A stretch of 64,000 nucleotides of DNA, from assembly GCF_024679095.1 (NCBI RefSeq), contig NC_066568.1, forward strand, positions 2,214,716 to 2,278,715, in the 5' to 3' direction. The position numbers and the translations under genes are program-made. The stretch's first letter is position 1. The number at the start of each line of letters is the position of its first letter. The notes beneath the pieces were generated by a model. The model was given only the letters and a program-made list of their open reading frames with translations, ran no database searches and was not told the DNA's origin. This document shows, one piece after another, positions 36,801 through 48,800 of this stretch. The stretch is from Eriocheir sinensis (Eukaryota > Arthropoda > Malacostraca > Decapoda > Varunidae).

Positions 36801-39800
36801 CTTCAAAAGAATAGATCTGGAATAGACTTCAAAAGAATAGATCTGGAATAGACTTCAAAAGAATAGATTTGGATAGTTCAAAAGAATAGATTTGGATAGT
36901 TCAAAAGAATAGATTTGGATAGAGTTACAAAGAATAGATCTGGAATAGACTTCAAAAGAATAGATCTGGAATAGACTTCAAAAGAATAGATTTGGATAGT
37001 TCAAAAGAATAGATTTGGATAGTTCAAAAGAATAGATTTGGATAGAGTTACAAAGAATAGATCTGGAATAGACCTCAAAAGAATAGAACAGTACATGACC
37101 CCTGGAGGAGGATAGCTTGATCAGAAGATAGAATTAGATAGAACAGCAAGGTGACATATCCTGGGAAAACCAAAATAGCGAAACCATTCAACTGTCCTTT
37201 GCCAAACCCACCTTAACGGGCCCCTCGAAGATAAAGGTGGATGAGATGGATGTGGTTTGCAGGGGCAGGGCGTTGAGGAGGATGTGGGTGATGTTAGCGC
37301 CACCCAGCACCACATCAGTCACCCGCACCTGTCCCTCGAATGTCACCTCCCCTATGATCACCTGTCCAGCTGAGGAACACAAGAACGATCAGACTAGAAT
37401 ATTGAAAGTTTGAAAGTTTTGTTTAGTCGGCGCAACATCTGTGGTCATATGCCGGAGACAGACAGAAGGGGAAGGAATTATAGGAGAAGGGAACAGACCC
37501 CAGGAGACGGGACACAACCCCCGATTAATACCTGGTACCCATTCACTGCTGGGTTGACAGGGGCGCGAGAATGTTGAAGTCCAGTTTTATAAGCATGGGG
37601 CAAGGTAGAGCGAATTGGAACTTTACCATGCGTGTCATTTCAAAACCAGCAAACCTAAGAAATTTAATATAATGCAAAAAAACTGCTATGCTTTGTAAGG
37701 TCTTCACCCGGTAGCAGCGCGGATCGTGTTTCTTAGCACGTTAAGCGCCATTAGCCAGTCCTGGAACTCCACCGTGGCGCCATGATGTTTACCACGCTGT
37801 AACGGTCAGTGCTGTGGCAGCAGCGGAGCGAAAAGGTGGGTATGCATTTTGCTCCTCAAATAGAATCTCTTAGACCCGTTAAAATCCTTGTTACACGGGT
37901 GGTACATATGGCGATACATTAGTCTGAGTACTTCAGCAGCGCCATATGAGCCACCAGTGGTCATAATATTCTATGGTGCACCCGTGGCTCAAATGGCGAT
38001 ACGAATACTATTCATGTTGAATATTTTAGTAACTACGCTAAAAGAGGTTCGATGCAATAAATTTTAAGTTTCATGCTTCACAAAACAACACATGTATATC
38101 TTATTACAGATACCCTTCAATGGAGCCTCATCAGTTTTATGGACATCACAAGATGTCGTCATCTTCCGATGACAGTGACGGGGAAAAAAGTTATGAACCG
38201 TCACCAGAGGAAATGGCTTCAAGTGATGAATCTGATGCAAGCAGCATATGTGACCCAGATGATGATACAGCAAGTGTATCATCAAGTGATGGAACCGTGA
38301 ATGAACAGCCTGCCGCTTCTAATCACACTGCATGGCAAAACATCACTGCAGGCACACGAGAATTTGTATGTACAGCAAGCGAGCAGATACATTACAATTT
38401 ACCATCATCATCTGACAGAGATATTCAACCCATTGATGTTTACAAGCTTTTTTGCACTGATGAGGTTATTGATTTGATAGTTATGGAAACTAATAGGTAC
38501 TTTGAACAAACTGCAGCTGAAAAGCCTATTACACGGCTCTCTAAAATGAATGCATGGAAACCAGTAACCTCCAAGGATATTCAACAGTTTCTTGGAATTC
38601 TTATCATGATGGGCTTAAACAGGCAACCAACATTTGATTGTTACTGGGCTAAAAGTAAAATGTATGGAGTAGAGCTGGTGAAGAATGTTATGCCAAGAAA
38701 CAAATTTGAGCTGATCCTACGCTTTCTCCATTTTGCTGACAACAGCCAAGATGAAAGTGACAGATTGTACAAAGTAAGGTCACTCATCAGACTTCTCTCT
38801 GAAAGCTTCGAAAAAGTTACACCTGGTGAAAAGGTTGTCATAGATGAAAGCCTAGTTATGTTTCGTGGCAGAACAATATTACGACAATACATCCCCAACA
38901 AAAAACACAAGTATGGCTTCAAAATATATAAACTATGCTCAGTTGATGGATACACTTGGAAATTCAAGATATACAAAGGAAAGGGAGACACTTCTCAAGA
39001 TTTAAAACATTCAGAATATGTTGCAATGTCACTAATGGAAGGCCTGTTGAGAGAAGGTAGGACTCTGTATATTGACAACTTTTACTCTTCTGTAGCCCTG
39101 GCTAGAGTCCTCCTAGAAAAATCAACATATGTGTGTGGAACCTTACGGAGTAACAGGAAAGAATCCTAAAATAAAATCGTACCAGACAAGAAACTGAAAA
39201 AAGGTGAAGTTGAAGGAAAAGAAAACTCAGAAGGCATAAAAGTTCTAAAATGGAAAGATAAGCGCAATGTTCTGATGCTAACAACTGTTCCAGAACATAC
39301 TGCTGAAAAAGTGACAACTGTCTTGAGAAGAGGCACAGAGGCTCAGAAACCACAATCTGTCTTGGATTACAATGCTGCCAAAAAGGGAGTAGATTACTCT
39401 GACCAGATGTCATCCTATTATTCACCCCTGCGCAAAATTCGCAAGTGGTATAAAAAATTAGCATTTGAGCTCATTTTGGGAACAGCAGTAGTCAATTCCT
39501 TCCTGATTTTCAATAAGTATCATGCAAAGAAAACCTAGTCAATGAAGGAATTCCGGGAGTCTTTAGTTCTTTCTCTTACCACAGGAATTCCAACAGAGAA
39601 AATAAGCATTGGAAGAGAGTCTCTCTCTCTGGGAGGTAAAAGATCATCTCATTTCCTTGTTGAATTGCAGGGTCAATGCAGAACAGCAAGAAAAAGGTGC
39701 AGAGGGTGTTATCAGACCCTTAGTCTAAATGAAGGAAGTGTAACTGCAGCTGCAAAAGCTAGGAGAGTAAAAACTGTATGTAATCAATGTGATGGCAGTC

Positions 39801-42800
39801 CACATCTGTGTATCCCATGCTTTGAAAGAATTCACTCTGAATGAAGAAAGTGTTTGTAGGGATATAAAGTGTTTTGTACTTTGATGAGTGAACAATACTG
39901 TTTGATACTTTTTAATCTGCTATTTTTTTACTGCAGAATGTAAGGAAATGTAAATGAAATTCAAAGAACACTGTGTTTATAAGGAAAAGAAGTTTTTTTT
40001 ATTTTAGGGTAAAAATGTTAAATTTTCCTATGCATTAACATCTTTCAATGCTATAGTTTTGAAGAAATAAATAAATAAACTATCACTTAGAATATTTGTG
40101 TTTGCATTTTGCCTACTATTTTGTTAGAAATATTGGTTGAAAAGGAAGAGAAAAAAAACTCATTAATGTACCACCGGTGGTACATGTGGCGACTATTGAA
40201 AGTATGAAATGTACCATCGGTGGTACATATGGCGCTTAACGTGTTAATGGTCCAAAAGAGAAAAAATCACCCCTCACACAAACCATTTCATAACATATAC
40301 AAACGCATTTGTGATCAGATTATATATCATCTATTTTGGTTTTTTTTTATATATCATCTATTTTGGGGGGATTTTATATATCATCTATTTTGGGGGGTTT
40401 ATATCATGGCACAAATTTGGCCCGTCGCTGCTACACGGTAAAGCCACAAATTTGGCCCGTCGCTGCTACACTGTAAAGCCACAAATTTGGCCCGTCGCTG
40501 CTACACGGTAAAGCCACAAATTTGGCCCGTCGCTGCTACACGGTAAAGCCACAAATTTGGCCCGTCGCTGCTACACGGTAAAGCCACAAATTTGGCCCGT
40601 CGCTGCTACACTGTAAAGCCACAAATTTGGCCCGTCGCTGCTACACTGTAAAGCCACAAATATAGCCCGTCGCTGCTACCTGGTTAAATATACAAAGCGA
40701 ACGTACCCTCAAATCCCTGCTGCAGATCCTCCAAGACTGTGTTCTCAAGGTCCTGCAGCCTGTACCCAGAGACAGTGAGGCTGACGGTGGAGTGGCCGAG
40801 TAGAACCATGTCTGTGAACACCTTCCTGCCGGACACCTGCTGGTCGCCGCGCAGCAGTAACAAGTCCAGCTGACCGTTCAGGACCTGGAGGAGTTTGGGG
40901 GTTAGGAAATGCCACCGATCAACATGGGAATAGCGGTTTTTGTTTTTATTTATTTTTCGCCCTTGAACTGCCTTTACGCATCTCCAAACCACAGAAAGGA
41001 GAAATTTAATGAATATAAAAGTCCTCCTAGCTCAACCTAGTTCTAGATAACTCACAATAAAAAAACTAAAATCATACAAAATTTAATGAATATAAAAGTC
41101 TTCCTAGCTCAACCCACTTCTAGATAACTCACAATAAAAAAACTAAAATTATACGCGAGTTTTAACATCTTCAAAACCACAAACCCAATAAATTAAGCAC
41201 AAAAATAAACTTCCTAAACCTTAACCCACTTCCATCAAAAAAACTAAAATTATACATGAGTTTTAACATCTTCAAAACCACAAACCCAATAAATTAAGCA
41301 CAAAAATAAACTTCCTAAACCTCAACCCACTTCCATATCAATAAACCAAAATATCTAATCCAAAAATGTACCTTCCAACACAGAAAATAAAGTAAAAATG
41401 TGTGGTTCAGGTGCCTATGTATATATTTTAACCAATACCGGACACCTGGAGGAGGATAGCTTGATCAGAAGAATGAATTAGAGAGAACAGTAAGGTGACA
41501 TACCCTGGAAAAATCACTAAAAGCTTTAAAAAAAATCCTGAACTGAAAAAAAGGAAAAAATATTGAAAGAACTACTGATGAATAAAAGAAAGTGGATTCA
41601 AGAAAATTGATTGGAATAAAAAGACTGGAAAAATACAGACTAGAGCAAACTAATATATTTTCCAAGACTTAGAAAAAAAAAGGAAATATACTTAAAAAAA
41701 AGTAAATAAACAACTTACCTTAACATCGCCAAGTTTATTCAGGACCTGCACAGAGGCGGCACGCACAGAGTGGAAGGTGACTGGCCGTGTGACTGTCTCG
41801 TTGCGGCTGCGGAGGTACACGTCCCTGGGCACAGAGAGGCCATTCAGCGTGCCAGTAACTGTCAGCTCCCCGCCCACCGACAGGGCCCCTAGGGTATGCA
41901 CGCCTGGGGGAAGGGAGTGGCGAGGGAAGGTCAGCAGGGCGTCAAAATACTTATGATCTTATGAATGGATTTGAAATTTTATATGTACTTTCAGGAGGTT
42001 GATCTTACGAATGGATTTGAAATTTTATATGTACTTCCAGGAGGTTGATCTTACGAATGGATTTGAAATTTTATATGTACTTTCAGGAGGTTGATCTTAC
42101 GAACGGATTTGAAATTTTATATGTACTTTCAGGAGGTTGATCTTCTGAGCAGTTTGAAATTTTATATGTACTTTCAGGAGGTTGATCTTACGAATGGATT
42201 TGAAATTTTATATGTACTTTCAGGAGGTTGATCTTACGAACGGATTTGAAATTTTATATGTACTTTCAGGAGGTTGATCTTACGAATGGATTTGAAATTT
42301 TATATACATACTTTGAAGTTTGGTCATATATGGATTAAAAACTTCATATTTGGTCTTTTATGTATTAGAAATTTTATACATATCTTTTTACATTATGATT
42401 TTACTTTTTTATACTTAGTTGTACATTATGATTTTACTTACAAAAAATCATGACAAAGTACAGACATGGATACTTAACCTCAAAGAAAAGTTAAAGAATA
42501 CAAAACATTTTTACTCTTACAAAAAAAGATGAGAATACTGAAATGGAAACTTAACCTCAGAAAAAGTTAAAAAGAATACAAAACGGGTCGCAGATTACGA
42601 TTTTACTCTTACAAAAACCATGAAAAAATACCGACATGGATACTTAACCTCAGAGGCTGAATCAGATACTTAAAATAACTAAATGAAAAACAAAATAAAT
42701 ACTATAGCTAAAAGAAACAAAATGAACACAACAGATAAAAAAACTAAAATGGATTCTAAATACGAAAAGCTAAATGGATACTACTACTACCACCACCACC

Positions 42801-45800
42801 TCCACCTGAATCTCCCCTCCTGTCCCAAGCACTGACCTGTGACGACCTGGGTGCTGTGTGTGGAGTGCAGCAGCGCCCGCATGGCCAGCTCACGGGGGTC
42901 CAGGGGTCGGGCTGGACGTGTGGTGTGAATGTTGCGCGCCACCACATCACCGCGCACAATGAGGTGACCTGAATCAAGGCAACGAGATTTGAAATGGATT
43001 CTCACTAGTGTTTTTCCACATTCACGGTGCATTCTTCTCCAAATACCACCAGGGTAAGAAGCCACCCATGGAAAGACCCTGAACTCCTAGGAAGACCTTG
43101 TTAAATTGTGTGCGAGGAGCAAATGTTTAATACAGCCCTTAAAAACTGGACTTTGCACGGTGTTAGTGAAGTGTTGTCATGCCAAGGTTTACTGTAGTTT
43201 CCCTTTCCTATTCTCCAACATATCCTCTGCATGTATAGAAATGCATGAGAAATTGATAAAGACAAGGAAGGTATTCGCCGGCTGCCTGGGATTGAACCCG
43301 CGACCAGCGTGACACTACACACCACCACAACCTCTCCCACCTGTAATGGCCGAGTCGGTGTTGTTGAGGACCAGCTGTTGGAGGAAGCTGGAGAAGTCCC
43401 GCCCATTGAGGAGCTGCAGGCGGAGGTTCTGGGCGGAGAGGGACGTGAAAGTGAAGTCCGCGGTGATGGTCTGCTCCCGGTCGGCCAGAAGCAGTGTGTG
43501 TTCGTCGACCCTGATGTTGTTGACTGTGGGTGGGAAGATGAAGTTGGGTGGGAAGATGAAGTAGAATTATAGTTTACGTAATAGAATATGATGGAAGAGT
43601 ATATATGTTCGTTTTGGCAAGATGGAAGAGTATATATGTTCGTTTTGGCAACTAGTATTTATTAACTCTGATCTTGTTGACTGTGAAAGATGAAGTAGAA
43701 TTAAGATAGTTTACGTAATAGAATATGATGGAAGAGTATATATGTTCGTTTTGGCAACTAGTATTTATTAACTCGGATCTTGTTGACTGTGGGAGATGAT
43801 GAAGTAGAATTAGATAGTTTACGTAATAGAATATGATGGAAGAGTATATATGTTCGTTTTGGCAACCAGTATTTATTAACTCTGATCTTGTTGACTGTGG
43901 GAGATGATGAAGTAGAATTAGATAGTTTACGTAATAGAATATGATGGAAGAGTATATATGTTCGTTTTGGCAACTAGTATTTATTAACTCTTATCTTGTT
44001 GACTGTGGGAGAAGATGAAGTAGAAGTAGATAGTGTTATAGGATAAGATTGAGTAGTATATACATGTTCATCTTAATAACTCTAGTCAAAAAGTGTTCCT
44101 CGCATTAGTAAATAAAACGGGAGACAATTTTAACATCTTCGAAACCACAAACCCAGTGAATTCAGTACAAAAATAAACTTCACAAACATAATAAAGGAAT
44201 AAAAATAAAAGAATAGGAATACAAGAAAATAAAGGAGAATAAATAAATGAAAGAAAACTTATCACAGAAAACAAAGGGACTGGAAAACAAACACACATTA
44301 GAAGACAAACAAAAAGCAAAAGAAAACTAAAACAAAGTAACAGAAAACAAATGAAAATGAAGGGATACTAAAATAAAGGAATAGAAAAATAAAGGAGTTT
44401 TTCCCGGCATTTTTAACTTTAATTCTGGTTTCTAATCTCTCGTTGTTTTGACTCCTTTACTTTGCTACTTAAATATTGCAAAGGAAGAGGAAAATAAGAC
44501 AGCCAAAAAGATAGAATAATAGACAGGAATACAAGAAACGCTACATAGGTAAAAAAAGTTACAATCCCTAGACTCACTTGTGCCGGAGACGAACAAGTTG
44601 TTGACCCTGATGACCCCAAACTCCTTATGCCCCGAGATAGCATGGTCGCCGGTGAGGGTCAGGAGGTCGGAGGTGTGGGTGCGGGGCAGGTTGGGGCCGC
44701 TGAGGAAGGTCACGCTGGCGGACACACCAGCGCCGAGGTCAGCATGGGCCAGGCTAAGGTTTTGGAGCTGGAGGTCACGGTGCAGCCAGAGGAGGCCGTC
44801 GAGGGAGACACTCTGCCCGTTGATCTAGAAAATGTTATAAAAAATGGAGTATTATGGAGAAGCCTAATTAAACTATATATATCACTGGGCTTAAAACTAC
44901 CCATGGAAATACCCACAAAATGAAGGAGTATTATGGAGAAGCCTAATTAAACTATATATATCACTGGGCTTAAAACTACCCATGGAAATACCCACAAAAT
45001 GAAGGAGTATTATGGAGAAGCCTAATTAAACTATATATATCATTGGGCTTAAAACTACCCATGGAAATACCCACAAAATGAAGGAGTATTATGGAGAAGC
45101 CTAATTAAACTATATATATCATTGGGCTTAAAACTACCCATGGAAATACCCACAAAATGAAGGAGTATTATGGAGAAGCCTAATTAAACTATATATATCA
45201 CTGGGCTTAAAACTACCCATGGAAATACCCACAAAATGAAGGAGTATTATGGAGAAGCCTAATTAAACTATATATATCACTGGGCTTAAAACTACCCATG
45301 GAAATACCCACAAAATGAAGGAGTATTATGGAGAAGCCTAATTAAACTATATATATCATTGGGCTTAAAACTACCCATGGAAATACCCACAAAGTCTTGA
45401 AATTACCCATGGAAATACCTACCTTCGTTTGACAATGCTTAAAAAACTACCCATGGAAATACCCACAAAGTCTTGAAATTACCCATGGAAATACCTACCT
45501 TCATTTGACAATGCTTAAAAAACTACCCATGGAAATACCCCCAGTCTTGAAACTACCCATGGAAATACCTACCTTCACTTGACAATGCTTAAAAAACTAC
45601 CCATGGAAATACCCACAAAGTCTTGAAATTACCCATGGAAATACCTACCTTCGTTTGACAATGCTTAAAAAACTACCCATGGAAATACCCACAAAGTCTT
45701 GAAATTACCCATGGAAATACCTACCTTCGCTTGACAATGCTTAACTCTTTACCTTTAGTCACCAAGTTCAACCTACACATCACTTCACAATGCATAACTC

Positions 45801-48800
45801 TTTACCTGGTTAGTCACCAAGTTGTGGATCAGACAAGAGCTGCCTCCACTTCCTCCGCCACACTGGAACTTCAGACTCTCAAAACGGAAGCCATCTGGAA
45901 GGTTAGTAAAGAAAATTTTAACCTCCGCCAAAATACAAACAAATACTCAAGCATTATCCCCATACAGGCTAGATCTGTAATGTCTGTATCCGTGCAAAGA
46001 ACACTAATCTTACTGTCCCTATTATGTCTTCCACAGCACTGCATTTTAGAACTCGCAAGTATCGTCAGCACTTCAGTATTTCATGACACTGTTCTTACTT
46101 CAGTCTTAAACGCTTCTCCCTGTTCTTACTCACCCAGGTTCAGGCCGTCGACCTTAAGCGCGGCGGCCACCACAGTGCGCACCCTCACCACCCTGGAGAA
46201 GGCCACCCGAACCTCCTGAATGTTGGTGGAGAGGCGGCTGAAGCTGTGGTCCACTGTGTAGCCTTCCTCCCTCACTGTGATCTGTAGCCAGGGGACAATG
46301 GAGTTATTTTGGTATTAACGCCATGCTCTTGATTTTGGTCGTGTTATATATTAAAGGTTCTTCTATTGAGCTGTTTAGTTTCACATAAGCTATTTAATAA
46401 AGGCTTTTCTATCGGCTGACTCGTCTATATAGTGACTGTATTGCTCCATTTGGTTTTACGTAACTTTCCGCTATAAGGATTCTTCAAATAAAAAACAAAT
46501 AGAAAAATCCAGATAAAGACATAGAAAACAAAATTATGTAAAATTAAAAGAAAACCAAAGATAGATAACAAAAAAAGGAATGGAAAATAAACACCACCAC
46601 CACCACCACCCTCGTCATCACCGCCACCCACCAAGCCGATAGTCGAGAAGGCACTGGATGGGGCGAGGACAAGGCTGCCGGTGATTCTGAGGGGCCGAGG
46701 GAAGGTGAAGGGCTGGTCCCGCCTGGGCGCCCGCTGCACACGAGCCAGCACCTCACGTGGGTCCCTGCCCAGACGCCCTCGGTACATGTGGCACCAGCGT
46801 AGGTCCTCTGCCTCTTGCTGTATGAGGGAGAGAAGTTTGTGGATTTCTATTTGTGTATCATGAAACATAACCTCCGAAATCCTTGCAACATCAATTAACC
46901 GTGTAGCAGCGACGGGCCAAATTTGTGGCTTTACCGTGTAGCAGTGACGGGTCAAATTTGTGGCTTTACCGTGAAGCAGCGATGGGCCAAATTTGTGGCT
47001 TTACCGTGTAGCAGTGACTGGTCAAATTTGTGGCTTTACCGTGAAGCAGCGACGGGCCAAATTTGTGGCTTTACCGTGTAGCAGCGACTGGTCAAATTTG
47101 TGGCTTTACTGTGTAGCAGCGATGGGCCAAATTTGTGGCTTTACCGTGTAGCAGTGACTGGCCAAATTTGTGGCTTTACCATGTAGCAGCGACGGGCCAA
47201 ATTTGTGGCTTTACCATGTAGCAGCGACGGGCCAAATTTGTGGCTTTACCATGTAGCAGCGATGGGCCAAATTTGTGGCTTTACCATGTAGCAGCGATGG
47301 GCCAAACTTGTGGCTTTACCATGTAGCAGCGATGGGCCAAATTTGTGGCTTTACCATGTAGCAGCGATGGGCCAAATTTGTGGCTTTACCATGTAGCAGC
47401 GACGGGCCAAATTTGTGCCACGATATAAACCTCCCCAAAAAGATGATACATAATCTGATCACAAATGCTTTGATATATATTATGAAATGGTTTGTGTGAG
47501 GGGCGATTTTTTCTAATTTTTCTCGCTTAGAGGGACCATTAAAAAACATGATCAAAATTATTTTATACACTTAAAGCTCTGAAGAATTTACACAGTACCG
47601 AATTTTATTAATCTATCTTTTTACGAACATCAGTCAAATTCTTTTTCCTTATAGAATGGAAAAATATACTTATAAATTTTTCTGTAGACAATGAATCTTA
47701 AATCTTCTTACATATACTGCCAAATGGGAAAACCAAGGCAGGTATTACAAGACACATTCACTTAACTATTTATAAAGGTCAAAGAACGGATGAATTGGGT
47801 TCTAATGATTTTTTTTAGGGTAAAGCCACTGAGGAAGGATCATACTACCACCAGGGTCATGAAACTACTCCTGGAAATGCCCTAAGCTCATACGAAAGCC
47901 TTGTCAAATATGTGAACTTGGGCCTGACCATAAGTATTTTTCAGTATTCTTCCAAAGTCAAGTGCATTATCTAGTTTAACTTTTGCTCATACAGTTACGA
48001 GCCTCCAAACTCCAATAACCAGGTCATATAATCATAAACAAGCATTTTTCAGTATTCTTCCAAACTCGAGTGCATTGTCTAGTTTAACTTTTGCTCATAC
48101 AGTTACGAGCCTCCAAACTCCAATAACCAGGTCATATAATCATAAACAAGTATTTTTCAGTATTCTTCCAAACTCGAGTGCATTATCTAGTTTAACTTTT
48201 GCTCAAACAGTTACGAGCCTCCAAACTCCAATAACCAGGTCATATAATCATAACCAACAAGTATTTTTCAGTATTCTTCCAAACTCAAGTGCATTATCTA
48301 GTTTAACTTTTGCTCAAACAGTTACGAGCCTCCAAACTCCAATAACCAGGTCATATAATCATAACAGGCTGGACACACTCACCATGGCAGGCTGGAACAC
48401 CTCAAACTGCAGGTAAAACATCAAGGGTCGGCTGGAGTCCCTGGTGGTAAGGGTCAGCACGCCGCGGTTCTGGCTCGGCAGGAAGCCCATCCACGCACTC
48501 TTGATGCCCTGCGGTGGGAAAATGAACCCTTGAAAATAATGCCATGAAAATCGACGCACTGCACGAAATCTACGAAACTGTACTAGAAATGAAAACACTG
48601 TAATCTTCCTTAATTTTACTTTAATACTAAATGGTAACTAAATAATTAAAGGGAGCAAAAGGAGTGATTTCAACTGAATGCTAAATAAAAAATAGTTGTA
48701 ATCTATTGTAACTAAAAGAAAATTAACAGAATAAGACTGAAAACTACAGCACTCAAGCCTAGTCTATAATTGCAAAAAAATTAATTATACTGACAGTTCT

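Larger units (their letters stand above)
37704..40690. mobile_element. TTAA-MITE (CCCGGTAGCAGC family), copy 5, split by a piggyBac element
   Basis: The left remnant is 37704-37736 (CACCCGGTAGCAGCGCGG...TTTCTTAG) and the right part is 40244-40687 (TTAATGGTCC... through GCTGCTACCTGGTTAA). The intact family reads TTTCTTAATGGTCC, which proves that the 2.5-kb element landed in this internal TTAA. The right end has about eight 35-bp subunits. Confidence 0.87.
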
